From: Micromonospora endolithica
GTDB lineage: Bacteria > Actinomycetota > Actinomycetes > Mycobacteriales > Micromonosporaceae
Length of the DNA: 64,000 nt
Direction of reading: 5' to 3'
Assembly (NCBI RefSeq): GCF_003626595.1
Contig: NZ_RBAK01000021.1
Span: forward strand, 17,382-81,381
Numbering within the stretch: the first letter of the stretch is position 1; each line of letters begins with the position of its first letter. Shown here in pieces: positions 39,808 to 48,317 of this stretch. The position numbers were made by a program, and so were the translations under genes. The notes below the pieces were generated by a model that was given only the letters and a program-made list of their open reading frames with translations, did no database searches and was not told the origin of the DNA.

Positions 39808-40880
39808 GTCAGGCTCCGAACGGTCAGCGTCTGCGGCCCGCCGCCGGCGGTGTACGGCAGCGACAGCGTCTCCACCACGCACAGGCCCGTGTACTCGTCG
39901 GCGGTGACCGCCACCGTGTCGCCGGCCTGCAGGCCGGGGTGAGGCACCGTGCGGACGGTGAACTGGCGGGCCGTGGTCCGCCGGCGGCGGGCCAGCACCG
40001 TTTCGGCGGCGGCGGTGCACTGCGCCACCGTCGTCAGCAGCGGGCTGGCGTAGAAGAACGGCACAGGCAGCGGGTTGAACTCCCCGCCGATGGCCTTCGG
40101 CCCGAACCGGTCGTACGCCACGCCCTGGATCTGCCCGCCGTCGGCGGCGACCCCGCGGGCCACCACCACGTTGAACGCCCCGTCGCGGGTCGACTTCCCG
40201 GCGGTCGTCACGACCGTCCCGCCGGCGCCGTCGGTCAACGTCAGCACCGGGGTGGTGCTCGGGGTGGCGGGGCTGACGAACAGGTAACCGTCCTCGGTGA
40301 CCGCGGCGTCAGCCGGCCACGCGTCGAGCAGCTCCATCACCGCGCCGAGGCGGTCCTCGTCGTAGTTCACGCCGGCCGGCACCGACCGGTCGGCCAGGGC
40401 CGGGTCGACGACGACCGTCAGCGCCGGCTCAACCAGGCCGCGCAGCGTCGACACCAGCGACCCCGACGGCTGGAACGGCGACACCAGGCGGGCCTCGTCG
40501 ACGAGGGCGAGCATGCCGACCGCCTCCACCGTGACCGCGTCGCCGTCGGCGGTCGACTCCTGCACCACGAACCAGCCCCGCTGGATCCACTCGGTGGTAC
40601 CGCCACCCAGGTCCACGCCGAGCTGGACCCGAAGCCGCTGCCCCGACGCCGCCAGCGGGTGGTCGTCGGTGACCGGCGACCACGAGGTGCCACGGTCGTG
40701 GCGCGGCACGGTCAGGGCGATGCGCTCCGGCACCCGCAGCGACCGGTCAACGTCCTCGCTGGCTGAGGCGACCGGCACGTCCTCGGCCAGCAGCTGCTCA
40801 CCCAGCCACGACTCGACGGCGACCCGCAGCCGGTACGAGCCGGTCAGCACCGACGCCGCTTCCGCTGACAGGGTGATCAC
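39804..40880 (-). CDS. DUF5047-like phage tail-tip protein
   Basis: A 358-residue beta-rich protein. The N terminus (SYRLRVAVESWLGEQLLAED, then SEDVDRSLRVPERIALTV) is the DUF5047 pattern found after tape-measure genes in actinophages. The later part includes FFYASPLLTTVAQCTAAAE and PGLQAGDTVAVTADEYTGL, as in baseplate hub-like proteins. GTG start overlaps the gene before by four bases. Confidence 0.75.
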   Translation of the reverse strand: MITLSAEAASVLTGSYRLRVAVESWLGEQLLAEDVPVASASEDVDRSLRVPERIALTVPRHDRGTSWSPVTDDHPLAASGQRLRVQLGVDLGGGTTEWIQRGWFVVQESTADGDAVTVEAVGMLALVDEARLVSPFQPSGSLVSTLRGLVEPALTVVVDPALADRSVPAGVNYDEDRLGAVMELLDAWPADAAVTEDGYLFVSPATPSTTPVLTLTDGAGGTVVTTAGKSTRDGAFNVVVARGVAADGGQIQGVAYDRFGPKAIGGEFNPLPVPFFYASPLLTTVAQCTAAAETVLARRRRTTARQFTVRTVPHPGLQAGDTVAVTADEYTGLCVVETLSLPYTAGGGPQTLTVRSLT

Positions 40881-42103
40881 GCGAACTCCCCCTGCGCCAC
40901 GGCCAGCAACGTCGGGTAGTCGTCGGCGAGGTCCTGGAGCGTCGGCAGTTCCCGGACGATGGCCTCGTCGGCGTAGGTCAGGTGCCCCGACGGTGGGGTG
41001 CCCGTCAGCGACATCGGCACCAGCATCGCCTGCGTCGCGCCGGTCGGCGCGACCCCGGCGACCTCCAGGTACGTCCACGTGTTCGCGGTCAACGCGACGG
41101 TCGGCCCGACCGTGGACGACAGGATCGACGAGCCGGCGTCCCGCCAGATCAGGCTGATGGTGACGCTGCGGCTGACGGCGCACCGCACCCACGCCGCGCC
41201 GCCGTAGTAGCGGCCGGCAGCCACCGGCACGTTCTCCGACCTGGCCTGTACGGTCGCGGTGGCCCCGTCGGGGGTGAGCAGCAGCGACGCGACGCCCTGG
41301 TGGGCCTGCGCCGTGGAGCGGGTCACGGCCCCACCCAGCGCCGACCAGTTCGTCGCGTTCGTCTCAAAGTACGGGTTGGCGTTGAGGATCGGGCCGGGCA
41401 CGTCGTACACGTCGGCGATGTCCTGCAACGTGGTGCCGCGGGCCTCCAGGGCGGACGCCCACGGCTGCGTTTCGGCGACCGACCACACGATGATGCGCCG
41501 CTGGTCGGAGCCGTCCTGCGACCAGCGGCGTTCCGTCGCAGACAGGACCGCCACGTGCGAGTCGACGCCGTCGTAGCCGCCGGGCTGACGGATCTGCACC
41601 ACGCCACCCGTCGCAGACTCCGCCAGGTCCGCGACGGCCCGCACGGCGGCAGTCGTGTCGCAGAACAGCTCGACAGCGCCGGTGGGCTGCCCCAGGTCGC
41701 CGGACACCACGACGGTCCGGCCGCCCACCCGGAACACGGTGGAGTCCCGGTCGCGGATCCGGTCCGGCCACGCCAGGATGACCACCTCGGCGGCGGCGCC
41801 GCTGATCGCGTCGCTGAGCGCGACCCGCCCACCGGGCAGCGAGTAGGTCACGGCGGTGGTGGCGTACTCGCTGCTGCCGTTGACGATAGCCACGTACGAC
41901 ACCGGCACCCCGAACGGCAACTCCGCGTCGGTGCGCAGGAACGACACGTCGCCGACGGCGGCGACCGAGCCGGCCCGGACCAGAGTGCGGACGCCGTCGG
42001 CGACGCGATACACCGAGATGGCGTCGCCGACAGTCAGGCCGGTCACGGTCACCAGCACCCGCGGCGGCCAGGTGTCCTGTGCGTCTGCGGCGATCGCCGG
42101 CAT
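40877..42103 (-). CDS. minor tail protein with CBM-like C-terminal domain
   Basis: A 408-residue protein. The first half is beta-rich with Ig/FN3-like and hub-like segments (WPPRVLVTVTGLTVGDAISV, then RDRDSTVFRVGGRTVVVSGD). Residues about 245-385 resemble a galactose-binding CBM_4_9 jelly roll (PILNANPYFETNATNWSALG, AGRYYGGAAWVRCAVSRSVT). It follows the tape measure gene with TGATG coupling and may be the distal tail protein or adhesin. Confidence 0.75.
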   Translation of the reverse strand: MPAIAADAQDTWPPRVLVTVTGLTVGDAISVYRVADGVRTLVRAGSVAAVGDVSFLRTDAELPFGVPVSYVAIVNGSSEYATTAVTYSLPGGRVALSDAISGAAAEVVILAWPDRIRDRDSTVFRVGGRTVVVSGDLGQPTGAVELFCDTTAAVRAVADLAESATGGVVQIRQPGGYDGVDSHVAVLSATERRWSQDGSDQRRIIVWSVAETQPWASALEARGTTLQDIADVYDVPGPILNANPYFETNATNWSALGGAVTRSTAQAHQGVASLLLTPDGATATVQARSENVPVAAGRYYGGAAWVRCAVSRSVTISLIWRDAGSSILSSTVGPTVALTANTWTYLEVAGVAPTGATQAMLVPMSLTGTPPSGHLTYADEAIVRELPTLQDLADDYPTLLAVAQGEFA

Positions 42104-43845
42104 CAGCGGACCCCGACTTTCTGCCGCCAGCGTTCCCGACGCCGGTCCTCGGCGATGGCCTGCTGGGTGTAGGCGTAGAACGGCCGGCCGTCAAGGTTGA
42201 CGTTCAACGTCTGGGCGACGGTGGCCTCCACCCGGGTGGGCCCTCCGGTGCGGGACGTGCCGCCGCCGTCAGACGGCGCCCACGACCGGTAGCCGGCGTG
42301 CTCCAGGTGGGTGCCCGAGCCGGGGATGTGCTGGCCCTGCGACGTCCACCGGGCGGTGACAGTGACCGTCTTGCCCTTGAGGCTGTTGACCTTCTTCTGG
42401 AAGGCTCCCACCGCGGCGGTCGCCGCACCGGTGTCGGCGCTGATCCTCACCGGCACGTTCTTCGGGATCTTCAGCAGGCTGTTGGCCAGCTCGACGGCCT
42501 TCTGCCGGGAGTACCCGGCCTTCTCCGCCATGGCGATGAGCGACGACCGGTTCCGGGCGTACGCGGCGCTCGCCGCCTGGGCGCTGATCTTCGACCGGTC
42601 ACCGGCCGCCGCCTCGGAGTTGAACGCGGTCGCCAGGTTCAGCAGGGCCGTCTTGTTGGCGTCGGCCCGCTGCCGGTTGGACAGCTTCGCGTTGGCGTTG
42701 TCCCGGATCGCCGCGGTGGCCGTGCGGGTTGCCTCCCGGGAGGCGATCTGCGCCTGCATCAGCCCGATGTTCGAGTCGACCAGATCGTCGGAGCGTTGCT
42801 TGACCTGGGAGATGCCGTTCGCTGCCGCTGTCGAGTCGGTCGCCAGTGCACGGAAGCCCTGCGAGGCGGCGAACGTGGTGCCCGTGGTCTTGGTCTGGGA
42901 GGCGGCCAGCTCGTCGAGCATCCGCTTCCCGCCGGGGATCTTGTTGACGAACCACTCGAAAGCCTCAACCAGCGTGTTCAGTGCCTTCCCAGCCCAGGTG
43001 ATGGCGGCGGCGATGATGGTGAAGGCGCCTTTCATCGCCAGGGCGAGGACCGGACCGTCGTCGGCGAGGCTGCGGAACACCCCGCCGATGGCCAGGCCGA
43101 CCATCCGCACCCCGTCGCCGATGGCGGACACGATCGGGCCGGCCTTCGCGACCGCGTCGGCGATCCCCGACAGGGCCAGCTTCGCGCCCTGCCCGAGGGA
43201 CTTCGTCAGCGGCGCCACCCACGACGAGCTGGCGTTGAAGATCCGGCGCAGGTCCGGCTCGATGTTGCGGAACGCGGCCCTGGCCTCCCCGATCGCGGCC
43301 AGCGCGGCGGGCACGAACCGCTGCGCCGCGTCCTGCAAGCCGGCGCCGACCTCATCGGTGAGGCCGTCGAACGCCGCCCGGACCCGGGTGTCCTTCGCGG
43401 CGATGACCAGCCCACCGGCCACCCCCGCCAGGCCGGCGCCGCCGACGAGCGCCCCGCCGAGGACCGCGCCGATCGCCGGCGCGGCGACCACCGCACCCGC
43501 CACCAGAGCCGCCGCGAGCGCCGCCTGCACGTGCGGGCCCGCCGACTGCACCGCCTTGGTCAGGCTGCCGGCGATGCCGCCGCCGGCCTCCACGAGCTTG
43601 CCCACCCCGCCGATCAGGCCACGGGCGAACTTCTTCCCCGCCCCGTCGCCGCTGTCGGCCCACCGCTTCGCCGCGCTGCCGATCTTCGACAGGCCACGCG
43701 AGTAGTCCTCAGCGACCCGGGACAACGCGGACCGGTTCTTCTCGGCGGCCTGCTCGACCCGCTTCAGGTTCCGCTCGGTCGAGGTGACACCCGGGCCGGT
43801 CTTGTCGGTGGCGACGATGTCAATCTCGACGTCGCGGTCAGCCAC
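42103..43845 (-). CDS. tail tape measure protein
   Basis: A 580-residue protein. N-terminal coiled coil (TSTERNLKRVEQAAEKNRSA), a long hydrophobic Ala/Gly stretch (ALVAGAVVAAPAIGAVLGGA and on), then helical and positively charged repeats. It sets tail length and serves during DNA injection. By the usual rule of about 0.15 nm per residue the tail would be near 85-90 nm. It comes after the assembly chaperones, but with a gp10-like gene in between. Confidence 0.85.
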   Translation of the reverse strand: MADRDVEIDIVATDKTGPGVTSTERNLKRVEQAAEKNRSALSRVAEDYSRGLSKIGSAAKRWADSGDGAGKKFARGLIGGVGKLVEAGGGIAGSLTKAVQSAGPHVQAALAAALVAGAVVAAPAIGAVLGGALVGGAGLAGVAGGLVIAAKDTRVRAAFDGLTDEVGAGLQDAAQRFVPAALAAIGEARAAFRNIEPDLRRIFNASSSWVAPLTKSLGQGAKLALSGIADAVAKAGPIVSAIGDGVRMVGLAIGGVFRSLADDGPVLALAMKGAFTIIAAAITWAGKALNTLVEAFEWFVNKIPGGKRMLDELAASQTKTTGTTFAASQGFRALATDSTAAANGISQVKQRSDDLVDSNIGLMQAQIASREATRTATAAIRDNANAKLSNRQRADANKTALLNLATAFNSEAAAGDRSKISAQAASAAYARNRSSLIAMAEKAGYSRQKAVELANSLLKIPKNVPVRISADTGAATAAVGAFQKKVNSLKGKTVTVTARWTSQGQHIPGSGTHLEHAGYRSWAPSDGGGTSRTGGPTRVEATVAQTLNVNLDGRPFYAYTQQAIAEDRRRERWRQKVGVR

Positions 43846-44296
43846 GGCGGATCACCTCCAACGCCTCGTCAACAGCCCGCAGCGCAGCCTCACGCCACTG
43901 GTCGACCTCGGTCGCCGGGTCGGAAAAGAACCCGGGCGTGACCTTCTGCAAGTGCCAGTCCTTCGCGCCGCGGCGGCCCCACGACGGGTGCCGGGCCGTG
44001 CCCTGGTCGATCCGCCGCAGGTCCGCCTTCGGCTGGTCGTCCGGGAAGCCCTTGCGGCGGCCGACGAGCCGCACCCCCGCCGCCCTGCCCTGCAACTTCA
44101 CCCGGGCGGTCACCGACAGCTTCGACACCCACACTCCGAATCCGCCGCTGGTCGGCAGCACCTTCCTCGCCCGCGCCCGGATCGCCTTACGCACCCCGGG
44201 CACCGGCTTACGCAGTTCCTTCGCCAGCGCGTTCGTGACGACCCGCCGCTGCTCGAAGCGCCGCAGATCCCGGATCAGCTCGTCCAGCGAACCCAC
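43838..44296 (-). CDS. HK97 gp10-like basic phage protein
   Basis: A 152-residue strongly basic protein: FEQRRVVTNALAKELRKPVP, RKAIRARARKVLPTSGGFGV, then KDWHLQKVTPGFFSDPATEV, which resembles HK97 gp10/tail-completion proteins. Such genes normally sit between the connector and the major tail protein; here it is between the frameshifted chaperone and the tape measure. GTG start at 44296, four bases after the chaperone extension stop; its stop overlaps the tape measure start by eight bases. Confidence 0.68.
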   Translation of the reverse strand: MGSLDELIRDLRRFEQRRVVTNALAKELRKPVPGVRKAIRARARKVLPTSGGFGVWVSKLSVTARVKLQGRAAGVRLVGRRKGFPDDQPKADLRRIDQGTARHPSWGRRGAKDWHLQKVTPGFFSDPATEVDQWREAALRAVDEALEVIRRG

Positions 44297-44300
44297 CAGG

Positions 44301-44755
44301 TCACCCCCTCCGCGCCTCCCGGCGCCGCTCCGCGGCCTGCTCTTCCACGATGTCGACCAGCGTGGCCACGTCGCGGGGATGCCAGTTCTCCAGGCCGTCC
44401 GGCCCCGTCAGCGCCCTCCCGGTCGCGTAGGCGAGCCGGATCAGGCTCAGGCGGACGGAGCCGTCCGGCCAGGGTCCTCGGCATCAGCCGGGACGTCCGC
44501 CTCCTCCTCGGGCCGGTCCGTGGCCTCCACACACAAGGCGTCGAACTCGGGCCACTCCAGGTCGACCAGGCCGCGGCGAGTCAGCGCCGACCACGCCAGC
44601 CACCGGTACGCCATGTGCTGCCGGGAGCCGATGTCGGCGAACGCCGTACCGAAGTCCTGGACCTCCCACTTCGCGATGTCCCTCTGATCGGCGACCACGT
44701 CGTACGTGGTGCCATCCTCCATCTCCGCCCTTAGGTCGAACAGCAGCTGCGCCAT
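44301..44755 (-). CDS. tail assembly chaperone, -1 frameshift form (gpGT-like)
   Basis: Past the short form's stop, the -1 frame is open to a TGA at 44301-44303. It encodes SVRLSLIRLAYATGRALTGP and NWHPRDVATLVDIVEEQAAE, the usual T-domain pattern, with no start codon of its own. The -1 frame has a stop at 44484-44486, so slippage must occur between there and 44447. The best site by eye is GAC CCT near 44471-44476, where the CCT codon can re-pair as CCC. A fused product would be about 150 residues. Confidence 0.72.
44447..44755 (-). CDS. tail assembly chaperone, short form (gpG-like)
   Basis: A 102-residue acidic protein: MAQLLFDLRAEMEDGTTYDV, MAYRWLAWSALTRRGLVDLE, ending in a Glu/Asp-rich tail (EATDRPEEEADVPADAEDPG). 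This is the standard upstream chaperone product in siphophages. ATG shares one base with the stop of the major tail gene (TGATG). A longer form arises by frameshift, listed separately. Confidence 0.8.
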   Translation of the reverse strand: MAQLLFDLRAEMEDGTTYDVVADQRDIAKWEVQDFGTAFADIGSRQHMAYRWLAWSALTRRGLVDLEWPEFDALCVEATDRPEEEADVPADAEDPGRTAPSA

Positions 44756-45165
44756 CAGCTCGACAGCCCGAACACCGGCTGGCCCACCACCGGCAGCTCT
44801 AGCTCCTGGGTGAGCCACTCGCCCTGCTCACCGCCGAACTCCGGCATCAGCGCCAGGACGGTGAACGTCGCGGTCGCCTGACCGGTGCCGGCCTTCGGCT
44901 GCAACACCACGTCCAGCTCACCGCCGTTGGCGTCGCGCAGGGCGTCGGCGAGCCCGCCGCTGACGTTGATCTGCAGGCCGCTGATCTCGAACGTCCACAC
45001 CGGGCTGTCGACGTCCTGGACGACGCCGTCCGGCACGAGGGTCCGCATCGTCTGCACCGGCTGGTCCGGCACCAGACGTGCCTTGTTGAGCTGGTTGGCG
45101 TAGTCGACGGCGTCGATGGTGACGACCGCGTTCTTGTACACGTGGGCCCCAACAGCTGCGGGCAT
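44755..45165 (-). CDS. major tail protein
   Basis: A 136-residue beta-rich protein: AAVGAHVYKNAVVTIDAVDY, then VVQDVDSPVWTFEISGLQIN, then ELDVVLQPKAGTGQATATFT. Size and position just before the assembly chaperone fit the tail tube protein. GTG at 45168 or ATG at 45165 may be used; both sit on the stop of the gene before. Confidence 0.75.
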   Translation of the reverse strand: MPAAVGAHVYKNAVVTIDAVDYANQLNKARLVPDQPVQTMRTLVPDGVVQDVDSPVWTFEISGLQINVSGGLADALRDANGGELDVVLQPKAGTGQATATFTVLALMPEFGGEQGEWLTQELELPVVGQPVFGLSS

Positions 45166-45518
45166 CACTCACTCCTCATGGTGATCTGAAGGGCGTACCG
45201 CTCGGCGTCCCCGTCGGGGATGGTCACCGGCTCGATACGGTCGACGAACCCGACATCGGCCCCTTCCAGGGCATCGACCAGGTCCTGGTAGTGGCTGTCC
45301 ACCCACTCGGCGGACTTGACACCGTCGGTCGGCAGTGCCACCAGCACCCGCCACGACGCCGCCCACGACATGCCGGGGCCGCGTTCCAGGGTGCCGAGCA
45401 GCGGCCAGGCGTCGCCCTCACGCAGCCGGGTCGTGGCCGGCCGGAACGCGTGGCCAGTCACGTCCGGGGCGGTGGACAGGGCGGCGGCAATGGCCTGCCG
45501 GTCACCGGCGAGACTCAC
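45165..45518 (-). CDS. tail terminator/completion-like protein
   Basis: A 117-residue protein: GDRQAIAAALSTAPDVTGHA, MSWAASWRVLVALPTDGVKS, then VDSHYQDLVDALEGADVGFV and a beta end (AERYALQITMRSE). Position between the connectors and the tail tube fits a tail-completion protein. GTG start overlaps the previous stop by four bases. Confidence 0.68.
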   Translation of the reverse strand: MSLAGDRQAIAAALSTAPDVTGHAFRPATTRLREGDAWPLLGTLERGPGMSWAASWRVLVALPTDGVKSAEWVDSHYQDLVDALEGADVGFVDRIEPVTIPDGDAERYALQITMRSE

Positions 45519-45919
45519 GGCGGTCCTCCGAAAGCAGGAGTGCGGGTCAGGGAAATCTCCTCCAGGTCAGCGGCGAGCGCCAGCCGCACACCAGGGGTCG
45601 TCGGGTCCGGTCGGTGCTCGACCATCTCCACCCCGGGGGACATGCCGTAGACGCCGTCCGCAGCGACCGCCAGGACCCGGTCGCCCAGCTCGCCCCGGTC
45701 GATGCGCAGCAGCACGTCCAGTCCGGTCGGGGTGTCGGCCAGCGGCAGCACCCAGCCGACCCGCAGCGCGCGAACGTGGTCCAGCAGCACCGGCACCGGG
45801 CCCGCCCACCGGAGGCTGCCGGGCTGATACCGCCAGCGGCGGCCACCCGACCGGGCCGCAGGCCCGTACGGCACCGCCAGGCCGGCGATGGTCCGCGCGG
45901 CCTGGTCGACGGCCAGCAC
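45515..45919 (-). CDS. HK97 prohead-protease-like protein, second protease of cluster
   Basis: A 134-residue protein with the S78/U35 prohead-protease pattern: ARTIAGLAVPYGPAARSGG, VPVLLDHVRALRVGWV with His48, and EEISLTRTPAFGG with Ser123. These match the catalytic His and Ser of HK97-family proteases. It is shorter than usual and lies unusually late, between the gp6-like connector and the tail-completion gene, while a ClpP-like protease holds the normal place. It may be active, structural or vestigial. GTG at 45919 starts one base after the preceding stop. Confidence 0.72.
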   Translation of the reverse strand: MLAVDQAARTIAGLAVPYGPAARSGGRRWRYQPGSLRWAGPVPVLLDHVRALRVGWVLPLADTPTGLDVLLRIDRGELGDRVLAVAADGVYGMSPGVEMVEHRPDPTTPGVRLALAADLEEISLTRTPAFGGPP

Positions 45920-45920
45920 G

Positions 45921-46472
45921 TCAGCCGATGCCCGCGTACTGGTCGTGCGGGGCCAGCAGATCCCGCACGCGGTTCGGGACGAAGAACCCCAGTCGCACCT
46001 CACCGGGCACGCCCTCGTCAGGTGAGTCGGTGTCGAACGGGCTGTAATCTCCGCCGAGCTGCGGCCGGTAGTTCACCATCACCAGTTCCTTCGCGGCCAG
46101 CTTGATCGCCGCTGCGGTGCTCGCCCGCCCGGCCTGGTAGATGACAGTGACGCCGCCCTGCCCCCCGGCCCAGCGGCCGCCCAGCCGGTACAGCAGCCCT
46201 CCAGCGGTCGACCACCCGTCGGTCAGGACGATGCCCGCCTCCGTCACCGACGTCACCGACAGCACCGGCGGCCGGCGCAGTACCAACGGCCCCGTCCGCC
46301 CGTCGTGGACCTCGGTGACCGTGCGGGGCGCCACGGGCCCGACGACCTGCTCGACCACCTCGGTGACCGCCTCGATGTACAGCTGCAACTCGTCGTCCTG
46401 CGACGTGTCATCGGCGGCGATGTTCAGCTGCTTCTTCGCCTCGGCCAGGGCGACGATGTCTGTGTCGGCCAC
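45921..46472 (-). CDS. gp6-like head-tail connector protein
   Basis: A 183-residue protein. The N-terminal helical part (VALAEAKKQLNIAADDTSQD, DELQLYIEAVTEVVEQVVGP) is the phage_connect_1/HK97 gp6 fold that forms a ring under the portal. The later part is beta-rich (GGVTVIYQAGRASTAAAIKL). ATG at 46472. It follows the acidic protein by 64 bases. Confidence 0.82.
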   Translation of the reverse strand: MADTDIVALAEAKKQLNIAADDTSQDDELQLYIEAVTEVVEQVVGPVAPRTVTEVHDGRTGPLVLRRPPVLSVTSVTEAGIVLTDGWSTAGGLLYRLGGRWAGGQGGVTVIYQAGRASTAAAIKLAAKELVMVNYRPQLGGDYSPFDTDSPDEGVPGEVRLGFFVPNRVRDLLAPHDQYAGIG

Positions 46473-46536
46473 GACCTACCTCCAGCAAGTGGGTGGCCCG
46501 CCGCGGGCCTGGGGCGTCCCGCGGCGGACCGGTCGG

Positions 46537-46971
46537 TCAGCGGCTGCCCTTCGTGCTGCCGCCGGAGCTACCGCGCCGCTCGGCGGTGTCCGCCTTCTGC
46601 GCGCCCGGCTCCGGGGCGGACGCGCTGGTGAACAGCGCGTCCACGGTCTTCTCCGCCACCGACTCCGCCGAGCTCGCCACCTTCTCGTGCTCCTTCTGGA
46701 GCTTCGCGATCTCCGGATCCTGCTCGACCTGCTCGGCGCCGGTGTCGGCGACCGCGCCACGGGCAGCAACGTCGGCGGCGGACACGGCCTGCTCCCGGAA
46801 CTGGCGCTTCGTGGCCTCGACGGCGAACTCCTTCTCGCCGATGATCTCCGGGTTGTGCTGGTCCGGGACGCCGTCGGCGCGCAGCGACAGCATCGCCACC
46901 CGGTCATGGTCACCCTGGTGCGGTACCGCCGTGTTTCCGGCGCCCGTCGTGTTCTCGCTGGCCTGAGCCAT
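46537..46971 (-). CDS. acidic coiled-coil head-module protein
   Basis: A 144-residue protein: MAQASENTTGAGNTAVPHQG, VAMLSLRADGVPDQHNPEII, then a charged helix (PEIAKLQKEHEKVASSAESV) and a Ser/Gly/Lys-rich end. No known family. Its place between capsid and connector suggests a head decoration, head fibre or chaperone protein. ATG at 46971. Confidence 0.68.
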   Translation of the reverse strand: MAQASENTTGAGNTAVPHQGDHDRVAMLSLRADGVPDQHNPEIIGEKEFAVEATKRQFREQAVSAADVAARGAVADTGAEQVEQDPEIAKLQKEHEKVASSAESVAEKTVDALFTSASAPEPGAQKADTAERRGSSGGSTKGSR

Positions 46972-47012
46972 CGTGTCGTTTCCCTTCGCTCTGGTCCGAT
47001 CCGACCCGCGGG

Positions 47013-48245
47013 TCAGGCGGTCGCGGTGGTCTGGAAGACGCGCACGGCCGACGTGTTCTGCATGGTGCCGTCGGCGCGCGCGAACCCGAAGAACCCGACC
47101 TGGAGGAACTCGGCGTACCGCTCGTTGAGTCGCACGGTCTGGATGTCGCGGACCTTGCGGATGACGTACGCCTCGCGGATGTTGCCGAACAGGATCGACT
47201 TCGAGGAGGTCGCCAGGGTCGGCATGTCGTTGTTGAGGCGCACCGGGTAGTCCAGCAGCGTCGCCGGGATGCCGGCCTGCATGGAGGGCTGCCACATCGG
47301 GTCGCCCTGGGTGTTCTTGAGCTTCCGGAACGCCTTGCGGGCGGTCTGGTGCATCATCCAGGACAGTCCCTGGCCGCCGCCGTACGCCGGGTCGAGGGAC
47401 TCGACCAGGTCCACGGCGTTGTCGTAGCTGATGCCGCCGGTCGTGGCGAAGCTACCGGTGCCGGTGACCCCGACGGTGGCGCTGGTGACGATGCCATCGG
47501 GCTGGGCGGTGCCGGTGCCGGTGGTGAAGTGCTGGTTCCAGATCCGGCCGATGCGCTCGCCCAGCTTGCGGGCCAGCCAGGTGTCGAAATCCGGCCGGTC
47601 CTGCATCAGCTGGTAGGAGGCCCGGACCAGCTTGGACGTGTACATGTAGGCGCCGATGTCGGCGGTGCCGATGGTGACGTCCTGCTCGGTCATCGCCGTG
47701 TTCTCGCCGAGGATCGCACCGACGTTCGCGGTGTCGTCGTTGGTCGGCCACGGCAGCGTTGCGCCGGTGTCGGTGGTGATGACCTCCGCCACCTCCAGCA
47801 TCGGCCCGTACCACCGCATCGTCTCGATGACGGTGTCGCGGAACTCCGGCGGCACGAGGTAGCCGCCGGCCGCGCCGGTGCCGACCCCGGCGGCGTTCTT
47901 GATCTGCTCGAAGCGGGTCCGCATGAGTGCCTGGTCGGAGGGGTCCAGGGCGGACAGTCCGTCGCGCAGGTACGCCCGGAACGCCGCCGCGTACGCTGCG
48001 TCGGTGTCGCTCGGCTGCTCGCCCGATGGCGGGACGACACCGCGGCGGTCAACGGCGTTGTTGGCCTTCTCCCGGGCCTCGTGCCGCTCCTGCAGCTCGA
48101 TGTCGGCGTCGAGGGCGTCGTACTTCTCCTCCAGACGCGCGTACGTCTGGTTGTCCTCGGCGGTGCGCTCGTCCTTGGCGATGAGCGCTTTCATCTGGTC
48201 CCAGATGTTCGCCCGCTGCTCGCGGAGCTGCTGGGTGGTAGGCAT
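47013..48245 (-). CDS. HK97-fold major capsid protein
   Basis: A 410-residue capsid protein. Residues 1-65 form the delta domain coiled coil that acts as built-in scaffold (LREQRANIWDQMKALIAKDE, then EKYDALDADIELQERHEARE). After a linker comes the HK97 fold: VGTGAAGGYLVPPEFRDTVI, LGERIGRIWNQHFTTGTGT, and LLDYPVRLNNDMPTL. The delta domain should be cut off by the head protease. ATG at 48245. Confidence 0.92.
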   Translation of the reverse strand: MPTTQQLREQRANIWDQMKALIAKDERTAEDNQTYARLEEKYDALDADIELQERHEAREKANNAVDRRGVVPPSGEQPSDTDAAYAAAFRAYLRDGLSALDPSDQALMRTRFEQIKNAAGVGTGAAGGYLVPPEFRDTVIETMRWYGPMLEVAEVITTDTGATLPWPTNDDTANVGAILGENTAMTEQDVTIGTADIGAYMYTSKLVRASYQLMQDRPDFDTWLARKLGERIGRIWNQHFTTGTGTAQPDGIVTSATVGVTGTGSFATTGGISYDNAVDLVESLDPAYGGGQGLSWMMHQTARKAFRKLKNTQGDPMWQPSMQAGIPATLLDYPVRLNNDMPTLATSSKSILFGNIREAYVIRKVRDIQTVRLNERYAEFLQVGFFGFARADGTMQNTSAVRVFQTTATA

Positions 48246-48317
48246 GCGTGGGTCCCTTCCGTGAGCATGCGGACGCCCCGCTCGGCAAGGTGCCGGCGGG
48301 TACGAAGGTGGTTCGGG

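Noticed and set aside
44275..44532. Frame p+1 of the chaperone region as the T-domain
   Set aside because: Its translation is Arg/Pro/Gly-rich noise; the -1 frame gives the proper helical T-domain pattern.
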